Assembly (NCBI RefSeq): GCF_910592395.1
Contig: NC_088308.1
Span: 15,827,501 to 15,891,500 of the forward strand
Origin: Lineus longissimus
Taxonomy: Eukaryota; Nemertea; Pilidiophora; Heteronemertea; Lineidae
DNA: 64,000 nucleotides
Reading direction: 5' to 3'
The notes under the pieces were generated by a model. The model saw only the letters and a list, made by a program, of their open reading frames with translations. It had not been told where the DNA came from and did not search any database. This document shows positions 1 to 10,290 of the stretch, piece by piece (within the stretch, counting starts at the first letter, position 1; every line of letters begins with the position of its first letter). The position numbers and the translations under genes are program-made.

Positions 1-152
1 GTATCTAGGTCGTACGGTTACAAATCGTGCCCCATGTTGGGTTTATATTCATTTTCATTTTTCTATTGTTTTCAATTCAAGGATTACTAAAATTTCATGC
101 ATCTGCTTTGACAATCTGCTTTGACAATCTGCTGAATTATAAGTAAACAAAC

Positions 153-219
153 CTTCCTCTTCGACCTTGTAGCCAAATTCATCATATCGATAATCCAGCT
201 GCCCCGATGGATCTTCAGG
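153..219 (-). CDS. SGSM3: SGSM3 coding exon (pre-TBC segment)
   Basis: This is a 67-nt minus-strand exon of small G protein signalling modulator 3, a Rab-GAP-family protein with TBC, SH3 and RUN domains that acts in membrane traffic. It begins after an acceptor (TTACTTCCAG, AG at 221-220) and ends before a GT at 152-151. It reads 22 codons plus one base and includes LDYRYDEFGYKVEEE. The YDEFGF-type block lies just before the TBC domain in vertebrate SGSM3, where it directly follows the segment encoded by the exon at 824-1008. It joins that exon in phase 0, and it leaves in phase 1. The donor (GTTTGT) is weak, so the 3' edge is slightly uncertain. The TBC, SH3 and RUN exons must lie beyond the left edge. 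Confidence 0.82.
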
Positions 220-823
220 CTGGAAGTAACAACACAAAAAGCATTTCAAAAATCACTCTGCTTTGTTATTTTATTTACGACCCAGCAAACCAGTCATTAT
301 ACATGTATGTAACCAAAACAGAATGATACTGACGTATCATAAAAACGGAATTTTTAATTTTTAATTTTCATTACTCATTGTTACTGTCTACTAGTCTATT
401 GCACTGGCTCCAGCATGAGCCAAGACTATAGTCAGTCATTCACTGGGTACGAAGCCAGGGATCCCATCCAAAACCATGCTGTTCCTATCTACCATGTCAC
501 AGCCCTGTATCGGATTCATGGTGGCGGGTCAGCTTATAATTCATTTCTATGTTGCTAAGTCATGGAAAAAAACAGACATGGCAGAGTTCACCTTGTACAA
601 GTACATCAATACATTTGTAACCGTGTCCACTTGCAAACCATGTTCCTTTTTTAAAGCGGACTTAAAATGCTCTTGTTATTTTTTAACCCAGGTTATTTTC
701 CAACAGCACAGCAGTATCAAAGGATATAATGCTTCATAAAATGATTCACTGATCGCAGCGTAAAACTTTTTTTTATACTGTTCTCTCTAAAAAGTCTAAC
801 CGTACCGTAGCCTAATGACTTAC
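220..823 (-). other. SGSM3: SGSM3 intron
   Basis: Intron of 604 bp between the two secure SGSM3 exons. The donor is CCG|GTAAGTC and the acceptor is TTCCAG|CCT, both read on the minus strand. I see no repeat or second gene in it. Confidence 0.75.
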
Positions 824-1008
824 CGGATTTGTTAGCTTTGACAAGATGTCTTGTGGCCACATTGAAGGTGTGAGGGCAGAGAATGGTCCACCAGGAGTTG
901 GATTGAAGTCAGAATTACTGTTGTGAGGGTATGTAGGCTGGGCAGACACGCTGATGCTTTCCCCAGTGCCCATGACAATATCCTCTTCATCCTCCGAGAG
1001 AGTGTCCA
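824..1008 (-). CDS. SGSM3: SGSM3 N-terminal coding exon
   Basis: This 185-nt minus-strand exon encodes the N-terminus of SGSM3. It starts after the acceptor AATCTTTTCAG (AG at 1010-1009) and ends at a consensus donor (CCG|GTAAGT). The reading frame runs from an acidic stretch (TLSEDEEDI) through a Ser/Pro/Asn-rich linker to [20 protein letters not shown]. That last block matches the [15 protein letters not shown] block that opens vertebrate SGSM3. The exon ends in phase 0 and joins the exon at 153-219 in frame. Translation could start at the internal ATG at 973-971. The good acceptor suggests an upstream coding exon, for which 4226-4292 is a candidate. The acidic leader has no counterpart in the short human N-terminus. 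Confidence 0.87.
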
Positions 1009-1430
1009 CTGAAAAGATTTTTTAAGGCTACTTAGATTAAACTTGGAAGTTTTGTGCCTGATTTTCAAATTCCCTGGAAATGGTCAACTTGCCTGATATC
1101 CTGACATGACATTTTTTCGTCATTTGCACTTGCAAATGTACATGTACCTTACACTTTATACAGAACATCGAATGTGGCTTCCCCACTCAATGTTGGGAAT
1201 CAAATAAAACCCAAACATCAAAGAAATCTGACAATAGTTCACGCTCCAGAGTCACAAAACATGGACTGCCAGAGTGACTTAGTACGATGATGAATTGATG
1301 ATACGTCTTTGCTGATCTGCCAGTTTCGACCATACCCTTGTTTACAAGGCAAGCCGGCAATGACTCATCTTTAAGTACAAGTGAATGAAGCGGCCAGGGC
1401 CATTATGCTCACCTCCCTCACAGACATGTT
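1009..1430. other. Non-coding, SGSM3 intron or 5' flank
   Basis: No gene seen. A ~40-bp dispersed repeat at 1214-1253 ends in GCTCCAGAG and recurs at 31326-31365 and 51809-51850. A TGTACATGTAC palindrome lies near 1137. Confidence 0.5.
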
Positions 1431-2330
1431 AGTGTTTTCGATTTTAGCCAAACCACAAATCGAACAGGAATTTAGTCTAACATAGGGCTACATACATACC
1501 AAATTCAAGTCAATAGCTCCAGTACTAGTAGAACTACCGAACGTGCCACCATCAGCAAATTTATGTTATTTGACCTCTGTGACCTTGAAAAGTAGGTCAA
1601 ATCAAAAACATGTGTGACAACTGACATGTCATGTATTGTAAAAATTTGGTGATGATCGAGCCCTTGTTTTCAGTTTTAGCCAACTGGTAGACACGAACCG
1701 GACTGAATTTTGGTCTCAAGGTGTCATAACATAGGGGAACATGTAGTACCAAAACAAGTTTCAATTCATTTGAATATGACGAAAATTTACCAATGATCAA
1801 GACGTTTCAGTGTTTTTGATTTTGGCCCTCTGGTTGCCATATACCAGGAATCCAACCAGACCGAAATTTAGTCATGGTTTCATAACATAGGGCTACACCT
1901 GTACCGAGTTATAAGTCAATAGCTATTTACGAAATATGGCATCATTGGCTAATTTACGCTATTTGACCTGTGACCTACAAAAGTAGGTCAAATCAAAAAC
2001 CTGTGTGATATTGTCATGTATCCTCATTGTTATTGTACCTTTGATAAAAGTTTGGTGATGATCGAGCCCTTAGTAGACTAGTTCAAGGGAGATTTAGCAC
2101 TTTTAGTGTTTTAGGTTTTAGCCACTTGGTGGCAAAGCCAGGAAGCGTACTAGACCAAATTTGGTCTCCCAGGTGTCATCACACAGGGGAACATACATTG
2201 TACCAAGTTTCAAGTCAAGAGCTAGCAGAACTACAAAACATGCCTTGCTAACAGACGACGACGACAACGGACTACAGATGCTGCGACATGAGATAAACAA
2301 ACACATTGCATGAATGAGTTGCATTTCTCA
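1430..2330. repeat. Diverged tandem or composite array of a dispersed repeat
   Basis: The phrase gtgtttt.gattttagcca recurs at about 1432, 1667, 1811 and 2107. The phrase aaaagtaggtcaaatcaaaa recurs near 1588 and 1978. The array ends with gctaacagacgacgacgac near 2248. Partial copies of the same family lie at 7498-7815 (same strand) and 26132-26380 (reverse). The many stops and indels show no coding function. I cannot assign it to a named family. Confidence 0.75.
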
Positions 2331-2890
2331 ACATCTTGAACCAAACTATAGCAATTGTTGAACAACCTTCATTGTTGCATTTCATTCTAAGAATGGACTA
2401 CATTGAGCTCGAATCCAAATCATGCATAATCAGCATCCTCGCTTTGCCACTCATTCCCAATTCCACATTTTAGCAGTCTCCCATGAACTCAAAGTCAAAC
2501 CGTACCATCGTAATATCCAGGCCAACTTCTGAAGAGCCTAGAGGGGTAGGCCAACAGGCCTTTTCGAAGAAGAGGAATCGGCGCCAAAACAAATCAAATA
2601 CGCACACTCAGATTCAGAACACATCAGAAGGCCTAAGCCGACTTCAGACAATACCTAGAGACACGGCGATCCATTGTTCAAGGTGAAATGCATGGGTGGG
2701 CAGCGCCAAAACCAACTCCTTCGACAGTCTGCACCATCATGCTTTACCGAGAATCTAGTATTACCACAGTGCAGTGAAAAAAAGAATTAATTTTGAGTAC
2801 CTAAAGTTAAAACAGATTCGGCATATTTTCTTTTGTTCAGAGAAAAAGTAAACATTTTCTCAGAGGAGTTGTTGAAATAAAAGTTACATT
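2331..2890. other. No supported gene
   Basis: Contains a 67-codon open frame at 2483-2686 with no recognisable family and no splice or promoter support. I see nothing else. Confidence 0.4.
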
Positions 2891-3049
2891 ATAGATCCAT
2901 GCACTGGACTGGGAACAACGTTTACATTTACCGTAGTTTTGACTGTCATCACGTCACCATGCATCTTTACATTACTCATTACTGTAGTGTAGTGTAACGT
3001 GATGTGACGTTTTCGTAAACGTTGTTCCCAATCAAGTGCATGGATCTAT
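2891..3049. repeat. Inverted repeat, fold-back element
   Basis: Two 35-bp arms (2891-2925 and 3015-3049) are inverted copies with only two or three mismatches. Both carry ATAGATCCATGCACT and GGGAACAACGTTTAC. The 89-bp loop is partly self-complementary through CATCACGTCAC. This looks like a small non-autonomous fold-back or MITE copy. Confidence 0.8.
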
Positions 3050-3167
3050 GTATAGTTATAGTAAGGGCCATAAAAGTAAACAAACAATTACCCAATATTC
3101 TAAAAGGCCTTAGTCACAGTATATCATTGTTTCTAATACAAAATACATTACGCCTCGTTTTGATCGG

Positions 3168-3228
3168 AGCGGTCTTGGTATCGTAACCAATGACCGCCTG
3201 GGTAGGTATAAAATTCTGAATTTTAGCA
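3168..3228 (+). repeat. Solo arm of a fold-back repeat family
   Basis: The segment GGAGCGGTCTTGGTATC followed by ACCAATGACCGCC is a diverged copy of the right arm of the fold-back at 3562-3737. It forms an inverted repeat with that element's left arm. Confidence 0.7.
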
Positions 3229-3274
3229 GACGAATTATTTTCACCAAGAAGCAACGACTCAGCCCCACAAAACA

Positions 3275-3540
3275 ATGTCAAGAACACGAGATTTTGAAGT
3301 ATTCCCCGATATTGGGATTTGTGAAGTAGGGAGGATACCCGAGGACTCTTTCGAGGTCGTCAGTCAGGATTCAGAAGAGGTCAAAGACGAGGAAATGGTA
3401 GAAATCACGACACTTGACTGGGAATTCCCTTGCTGCGTGACGTCATCTTCACAAGCAACAATATGGCGGAGTTCCGGACACCAGGCTGGATCATTCTTTG
3501 ACGAAAACGGAACATATATACCTTTCAAATCGTATTTAAT
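3275..3540 (+). CDS. Unidentified open frame between repeat arms
   Basis: An ATG at 3275 opens a frame with an acidic N-terminal half (SEEVKDEEMVEI). The frame runs on into the neighbouring fold-back element, so only the first ~88 codons lie in unique sequence. I recognise no domain. Its position between inverted arms of one repeat family suggests it may be the interior of a larger mobile element. It could also be an exon of a host gene, since a possible donor-like GAGGTCAAAG sits near 3376. I consider it more likely non-coding than coding. Confidence 0.15.
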
Positions 3541-3561
3541 TTGTTTAATTTTGAAACCTTT

Positions 3562-3737
3562 TAGAATAGAAATTAATACCTCGCTGTCGGTCATTGGTTG
3601 TATAATCAAGACCGCTCCGGTAGACCTCAAATTACGTCCAAAACCCTCGGCGAAGTGCCTCGGGTTTTGGACTGCATTTTCGGTCTACCCGAGCGGTCTT
3701 GATTATACAACCAATGACCGCCAGCTCGGTATTAATT
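3562..3737. repeat. Fold-back MITE with 56-bp arms and inner palindrome
   Basis: Arms at 3571-3626 and 3682-3737 are near-perfect inverted copies containing CATTGGTTGTATAATCAAG. Inside, GTCCAAAACCC and GGGTTTTGGAC form a second nested palindrome around a short GC-rich centre. The left end reads TTTTAGAATAGAAATTAATA. A diverged relative with the same end lies at 35931-36122. Confidence 0.85.
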
Positions 3738-4225
3738 CCTTAAGCCTAGGTAGCACATTGAATCATTGGCCCTCTCGATTTTATGAGAATTGTGCGTTAT
3801 CCTGCACTGACTACATTTTAATTGTTTTTACTGGCCAAGTTTTAGCGCACACAGCACTCGGAGTCCACGTCATTCCCCCTAGACATTGATGTGGTTCACG
3901 CGACGCCCGGGGAAACACAAATTGGATTGGAAAAGCGCGATGGTGCAGACTGTCACTGACTGAGACCGATAGTATAGTTGGCCTTCGTTCGTCCCTAATA
4001 AAGGGGGCTTTGGCCTCAATACAACAACAGCGCCCACAAGCAAGCATAGGCTGTGTCATGTATATGGACGGCAAATAAGTAGTGATCAGTGTTGACAGTC
4101 AGCAGCCAGTCACACTCCTAACACGAACAGAGACGTGACGCAATGGACGAAGCGAAAAAATAATGAAGATCTGCCAGGTGGCGAGTCAAAAAATGGTCTT
4201 CTCAGCAAAAGTAAGGTAAGCCTAC

Positions 4226-4292
4226 CATTTGACGTTTTAGAGGAATAACCCTCAGTCGATCTTCGACTAAAAACGGACGATACTAAATCCAT
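4226..4292 (-). CDS. SGSM3: Possible first coding exon of SGSM3
   Basis: On the minus strand an ATG at 4292-4290 (context AAAGAAATGG) opens 22 codons plus one base, starting MDLVSSVFSRRS. They precede a possible donor AAATG|GTAGGC. The leftover G would join the TG that opens the exon at 824-1008, giving an in-frame Asn-Val-Asp junction. This phase match and the need for an upstream exon are the only support. The donor is weak, and no known SGSM3 N-terminus matches these residues. An opposing consensus-like donor (AGTAAG|GTAAGC) lies on the plus strand at about 4215, so the region may instead be transcribed the other way. Confidence 0.3.
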
Positions 4293-4950
4293 TTCTTTTG
4301 GAAAAGAGGATTTTGTCGCAAAATTAATGAGCGAAATCCACAAAACAGAATCCGTCTGTGAAGACGTCAGCACTCTCTGCGTCCTTCGCGTAGGAATATA
4401 TTCAGATCGATTATGTATTCGTCACCCGATATCTTAATAATATGCACTAATTTCTTTGTCAAAATTGGTATTTTTGATATCTTATGGTATTTTAGGGTTT
4501 ATGCACTTCTATATATCAGGTTGAATACAGAACTATTTCACCGTCTACTCGGCAATCCAGTGGGTATCAAAATTGATGACGTAGTTCGCAACCATAACAA
4601 GTGCACGTGCCACGTGGAGGGAAATGTAAACAAGTCGTGGCGGTGTGAAAGTAAATTCGGCCAACCTGCCACCTGCAGTTCCGACCATCATAGCGAAATA
4701 TATGTCTAAAGAGACCACGGCCTTGTATTGTACAATAAATGAAAAATACAGTTCTATTATCCGGCCTGGGTGAACCCCCATTAGGCCAATGTTGAGAAGC
4801 TGAGAAAAAGGAGAACCTTGGAGTTGGCTTCTTCGGCCCTAACCAGACCAAGGAAGAACCAAGAACTAGAAGAAAATGTCTTGTAGGGAGCCTGATATCA
4901 ATCATCCTGACGTAACCAGTGGTTTGAAGTATACTCCGCCGCTTCTGGCT
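4293..4950. promoter_or_regulatory. Possible SGSM3 5' flank with paired E-boxes
   Basis: No gene is supported. Two CACGTG E-boxes lie almost adjacent at 4604-4609 and 4611-4616, and a GATGACG half-site lies at about 4576. If SGSM3 starts near 4292 on the minus strand, these sites are ~320 bp upstream of its ATG. Promoter status is an inference from position. Confidence 0.25.
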
Positions 4951-5335
4951 GGCGTGAGTGCCCGGCCCCCTCACTCCATTAATTTAGGGGGTACCTATGC
5001 TTGTACCAGAATTTCAGAGTGACCCCCTTTGGTAGGGAACACAGAAAATGATAGACCCCTTAAGTAGGGGACAGGACTGATTTACCGAACAAAAAGGATA
5101 CCCTTAAATACGGGGTGTGGACCCTAAAATACGGGGCGCACATTAATGGGACTCTCAGCATACCCTTTTTACAGAAATTGAACGGAACTGATCGGCAAAA
5201 TTGACCCTTTTTTCATGGTTTGAACGGGGTTTTCTCCGTACCTCAAACCTGAAAAAGTGACCCTTTTCCGTACATTTCCCGTACGCGCATGCGGTCACAA
5301 AAAAATTTGAGTGAGGGGGCCGGGCGTGAGTGGAC
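4951..5335. mobile_element. MITE-like element with GC-rich inverted ends
   Basis: The ends GCCCGGCCCCCTCACTC (about 4960) and GAGTGAGGGGGCCGGGC (about 5310) are inverted copies. The interior has short repeated phrases such as aaatacgggg. No coding frame is present. Confidence 0.65.
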
Positions 5336-5343
5336 AGAATTCA

Positions 5344-5443
5344 GAATTATGCCACGCCATAAATCGGAATTGTGGTGTACCATAAATCGACCAATCAACC
5401 CTCGGATCTCGTGAATTATGCCGCGGCATAAATTGGAATTGTG
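5344..5443. repeat. Two direct 31-bp repeats
   Basis: AATTATGCCACGCCATAAAT near 5344 and AATTATGCCGCGGCATAAAT near 5413 are direct copies, each followed by GGAATTGTGG. The second holds a perfect TTATGCCGCGGCATAA palindrome. Confidence 0.65.
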
Positions 5444-5618
5444 GATGTCATTTATGGAGGACGGAAGTAAATCGATGACGACCTGCAAATCATCTACCGT
5501 TTCATTGATAAATAAAATGCCGTTCGGTTGAGAAGGTCATTACAGGCCTATAATGGTCAATACAAGCCTATAACGCACCTTCTTTGAGCGAGAATTTATA
5601 TTGGCTGAGGGAGATGTA

Positions 5619-6600
5619 GGGGAGGACGGGGTTAGTTGTGCCGTTTTGAGTTTGTGGCGGCCTGGCAGCTTTACTATGCAATGCAACAAACCCATTTATT
5701 CATCAACTGGAACTTTGGGATGTTGTGTAGCCTATATTTCATGTGAATATCGTTTCTGGGGGTCACACCCAAAGGGCGTGGTGAGCCACTGAAATATTTT
5801 CAACAAGTGGCACAACTTACCCCACCTACGGGGTAAGTTGTGCCAGGGTATGGGGTAAGTTGTGCCACCCCCTCCAAAAATATGTTTATGAAAACGATAA
5901 CTCCTATCAGTAAGGGGTATAGATTACCAGCTGATCAAAGGTAATTGGGAATCTTTCAAATCAATAATTTCCCCGATTATTTCCCCCCAAAAGCCGTTTT
6001 TAGTGAACCTTCAAATCAGGGTTTGGCTGGTATCCAATTCAAAATCCAAAATGCATTTTGCACGGTGATTTAAGGGCAAATATTGTGTTAATTGCTAAAA
6101 AGAAACATCATTCTATGCGATAGAGTCACCAACATAATAAAAAATTGAGCTTGATTTTTTTCCTTCAATTCATGCTGGCAAAAAGTGGCACAACTTACCC
6201 CATCCCAAATGGCACAACTTACCCCACTCGGAAATTTTTTATCTACATGTAATTAGGTCGCAGTGTCCACCTCATGTAAGATATATTAATGAAACTGGCC
6301 ACAGTATTTGCCAACTGTATCACTTGTCATATGGTGTCCTTCTTTTGAGAAGTATGACTGTAGTGAGTATACAGAAAATCGACAAATATGGTTCCTTGAG
6401 ATCCAGTTTGACCATCAAAATTAAGATTTTCCGTCACAGAGTCCATGTGCTTTAGAAAAAATTCATAATCCTAACAATAAATAGGTTTACATGTAATTAG
6501 CTATTAATAAACTAGGGCAGATTTAATTTATTTCCATCCAGGAGGCCTGGAGAGGGGGTGGCACAACTTACCCCGTGGCACAACTTACCCCGTCCTACCC
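5619..6600. mobile_element. 982-bp non-autonomous DNA element, TA target site
   Basis: The element is flanked by TA at 5617-5618 and 6601-6602. Its ends are inverted: GGGGAGGACGGGG at the left and CCCCGTCCTACCC at the right. Eight copies of the 15-mer GGGGTAAGTTGTGCC or its complement are spread through it, near 5629, 5812, 5830, 5853, 6186, 6211, 6560 and 6577. No transposase frame is present. The TA target site suggests mobilisation by a Tc1/mariner-superfamily transposase, which is an inference. Confidence 0.8.
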
Positions 6601-7497
6601 TATGGAAGGAGACAATGCCACGTTGTTTTCATTTTTTGCTTTACGGGCCCGCCGACATTGGAAAATGCCAAGCCGAAAATAAGATAAAATCGGGAAAAAA
6701 CATTTTTCTGTACTGAAGCCTCCGATGTGCTATTTAGGCCATTCAGAAGAAAAAAGAGCAAAGGAGGCCTACAGTCGTTTTTTGCCCAGAAACATACTTT
6801 TTCTAGTAGCCTACTAAACAACAGTTTTGTGATCTGATAGATGTAAAATATGACGGTCAATTCATTTTTTTCTGTCCACCTAAAGGCCCAAAATTTGAAA
6901 AAAGGAGGATGTTTTTAAAATTTTTATTGCGCCCCTATATATTCTATCAAAAATGGTTTTATTCCTCTTTCTTTTCCATAAAATTCAAGTTATTTTTTAT
7001 GCCTGGAAAGAAATTCTCAGTTACACAAATTAGCGTTAAATGTTTTCATTGTCGTCTGAGTCGAGCGGTGCCTCAAGTTTACAGATGACTGTCATGATGG
7101 TTGTAAAATAATGTTTTAGTGGGCAGTGAAGCCCTTTGCTGTCAACTGCAGAATTGGACTCCTTGCCGGGCCCTGAGTCCAGTTCGGCAGTTTGATCTTG
7201 AGAATTCAATCTTGGTGTTCAGAATTTCGATTTCAACCTCATACATACCGGCAGCAAAGTTAAGCTTGGCCCTTTCCCAGCACGCTTTCTATTCGCTTTC
7301 ATGGAGGGTTGGTCTAAATAAAAACCTAAAATAGCCTATATTTCCGAATTTTTACTTTTCACTTTTCTGTCCACAGTCCCTGTTCTTACATACTGGGGGC
7401 AAGATCTATGCAGGGAAAACTTTTTGGGTAGAATAGAGGGTCCCTAGATATCTACACAAGTTTAGAACCTTCTCGCTCAAATAGAAACGAAACTTGC
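6601..7497. other. No supported gene
   Basis: AT-rich sequence with only short open frames and no recognised domain. I see no clear repeat boundary. Confidence 0.4.
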
Positions 7498-7815
7498 CAC
7501 CTATTGGTGCTTTAGCGAACTGTAACCTTGAAAAGTAGGTCAAATCAAAAACCCAGATCCTTGCTCGGAGTACCGTCCATCATGAAAATCCGACCAAAAT
7601 CACGGGTCCTATTGCACGTTTTATGTTTTTGCATGACGCCCCCAGGTGGCCAAACCAAGAATACTTTTGGAACGAAATTTAGTGTTAATCGCCCCAGAGC
7701 CCAAAGGTACATGTGGGAGAGGTACCCTCCGCACACTCAAGCAGTTACGAAACGTGCCGCGCTAACATACGCCGACGGACGCCACGTCTTCGCATAGGCT
7801 CACAAGGTGAGCCAA
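7498..7815 (+). repeat. Dispersed repeat copy (family of 1430-2330)
   Basis: Starts with ccttgaaaagtaggtcaaat and ends with a segment containing gacggacgccacg, then TAGGCTCACAAGGTGAGCC. The phrase GGGAGAGGTACCCTCCGCAC at about 7717 recurs inverted near 11623. Non-coding. Confidence 0.7.
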
Positions 7816-8233
7816 AGACGAAATATTCTGTATGTAAAATAAATAGGTTTGTTGCAAAAAGAATAGCCCGTTTAGTTTAAAAGTGGAGATGCACCTGTCT
7901 CGATGACCCGCAATTAAAAAAAGACCTTTATACCCCGACTATACCGATGGCGATTTCGGCCAGATCTCGAATCCCCCAAAGGCTCCGCTAAAATGCACTG
8001 CTGATAACTCTCAGTCTCATCCAAATAAATTGATGCATGTTTGTGTTAGCTTTTATTCCTGAGAGTGCAGTAACGGCTCCAATGGCCTTCTCGGCTGACT
8101 GCATGATATCAAGAATTAATAATGTTAACAACTAAGAATTTGAAACTCAAAAAGGTCAGCTTTTTTCAAAAGTGCAGCGGTCTAAATTTTCCTGAACCCA
8201 GACCTTATCAATTAACTATTATAAGTATCCACT
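7816..8233. other. No supported gene
   Basis: Ordinary intergenic sequence. I see nothing supported in it. Confidence 0.4.
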
Positions 8234-9135
8234 AATGGTGTGTTCACACTGGATGCGAATTGAAACCGAATTCCGTAGAGCGCTCTCCGGAATACGAATT
8301 GGTTAATCCAGTTTCAGAACGGTCGCGTCACACTGGCCCGAATAGGCTACGCATTCAAATCGGTTTAAAACGCGCCACACTCAATGCATACTAACGACGC
8401 GCCATCTATTATTATTATTATTATTATTTATTAACCTCCCATATGGGAGAATAAAATTTACAAGTACAAAACATATAAGTATATAATATCACAGTATCAC
8501 ACAGTCATTATTAACAAGTTAAAATCGCGTAAGGTGCTTGACCATTTCCATCTCCCGGCCATGCCTATTGCCAAAGTTCGGGTCAAAGAGGAGTGTCCTC
8601 AGCGAGTCAACACCACCGTCGCTAAATGCGGTGAATCCCGGCCTCGCCCTCGAAAACGAGGCCAAAACCGGGGAAAACCCCGCCGCGACGATGTTGCTGA
8701 CCAGCGTACCTTTGACCAACGAACCGGCGGCAACATACCTTGCCAGGAAATGGAAATGCAAGTCACGTGCAAGGGAGTTGATTTTTCTCTATTCTATGGC
8801 ATAACGAAAAACGATTTGAGTTAATGAGATCATTTAAATACATCAGTTAACTAGTTCGGAGCACTAGTTCCCGCGGTCAAAGGTCACTTTCCATGCGCCG
8901 GGCGCATGCGCAGTGCGATCGAAAACCTTAATTCGTATCAAGCGCGTCACACTTGAAATCTCAATACGGTTTCGTTGATTCGGATTAGCTGATTCGCATT
9001 CAATTCGGTTTAAGAACCGTGTTGGTTAAAGTGGATTGAGATCGGTATGAACCGAATTGAGTGTGACGCCCCAATACGTATCAACGTTTTAATTCGAATT
9101 CAATTCGTGTTAAAACCCCAGTGTGACCACGGCAT
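8234..9135. mobile_element. MITE interrupted by a 5'-truncated retroelement
   Basis: The ends are inverted: TGGTGTGTTCACACTGG at the left and CCAGTGTGACCACGGCATA at the right. The interior is rich in GAATTCGG-type phrases in both directions. The halves are split by sequence from 8404 to about 8870 that looks like the 3' end of a non-LTR element. No transposase is present. Confidence 0.75.
8404..8870 (-). mobile_element. Probable 3' end of a non-LTR retrotransposon, nested in MITE
   Basis: An (ATT)n run at 8408-8440 is followed by TTAACCTCCCATATGGGAG. Read on the minus strand this is a 3' end with a microsatellite tail of the kind CR1/L2-like elements carry. Open frames at 8519-8761 (minus) and 8534-8824 (plus) overlap and show no recognisable domain. 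The right boundary is approximate. Confidence 0.5.
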
Positions 9136-9534
9136 AAGACGAACAAAATGATACGTTATTTAGCTCGGAATTTATGAGCAACGCTTTTCTTCCAAACTCC
9201 TGACGTCTGGAAAGAAGGCAGTTTGTACCCTATCTAACCATAGCTGGCGGCTATAACCAATCAACCTTATCGACCTTCCTTTCAGGATGGGACACCTTTA
9301 ACTTAACTTAGGCATATAGACCATCGGGAAACATTGGCCGTATAGGAACAGGCGGCCATGGGGCCTGCCCAACCCCATCTGGGTTTTTTTGAAAGTGAAA
9401 TAGGTTTTTATTGAAACTCGAAAAATTAATCTGCCATAACAGTGGCAGGCTGTTATGAAAACATTCAGGTATCATACAATGTAACAGCGTAAAAGTTCTG
9501 GCATCGTATTTTTTCATATCAAACTAACATCTTA
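9136..9534. other. No supported gene
   Basis: I see nothing beyond short chance frames. Confidence 0.4.
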
Positions 9535-10290
9535 AGACAGGAAAATCCAGACGCTGCTCTTAAAAACAACAAGAATCTGATCACGACATTTTAGAGTGGC
9601 CGCTATTAGAGCAGCGTCTTAGGACACAAAACTGAAATCTGAGGGAAGCGTCTTGAGACAGACTTTTTAATTTTTCTATCTTAAGACGATGCTCTTGATA
9701 ACAACCAGAATCTGATCACGACATTTTAGAGTGGCCGCTAAGAGCAGCGTCTTAGGACACAGAACTGAAATCTGAGGGAAGCATCTTGAGACAGACTTTT
9801 TAATTTTCCTATCTTAAGACGCTACTGTTAGAAACAACCAGAATCTGGTCACGACATTTTAGAGTGGCCGCTAAGAGCAGCGTCTTAGGACACAGAACTC
9901 AAATCTAAGGGAAGCATCTTGAGACAGAGTTTTGGATTTTCCTGTCATGATAACAAATATAATCTGATCACGACATTTTAGAGTGACCGCTAAGTGTAGC
10001 GTCTTAGGACACAGAGCTGAAATCTGAGGGAAGCGTCTTGAGACAGAGTTTTGGATTTTCCTGTCTTAAGACGCTGCTCTTCATAACAACCAGAATCTTA
10101 TCGCCATATTTTTTAGGTACCTCTAAGAGCAGCGTCTTTGGACACGGCCCTGAAATCTAAGGCGCTGCACTTAGAAGCAACCATAATCTGGTCACGACAT
10201 TTTTGAGGGGACGCTAAGAACAGTGCCTTAAGTCACTGCAATGAAATCTATGGGAAGCATCTAAAGACAGAAATTTCGGTATTTTAACTA
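9535..10290. repeat. Tandem array of ~133-bp units with internal inverted arms
   Basis: Units begin at about 9550, 9685, 9818, 9945 (left arm deleted), 10069 and 10160. The spacings are 135, 133, ~127, ~124 and 91 bp, the last unit being decayed. Each full unit carries TTAAGACGCTGCTCTT and, ~48 bp later, its complement AAGAGCAGCGTCTTA, around a loop with AATCTGATCACGACATTTTA. Each unit could fold into a hairpin or cruciform. No coding function is seen. Confidence 0.9.

Noticed and set aside
9535-10290. CRISPR-like array
   Set aside because: The repeats are ~133 bp with diverged, non-unique interiors, and the genome is eukaryotic.
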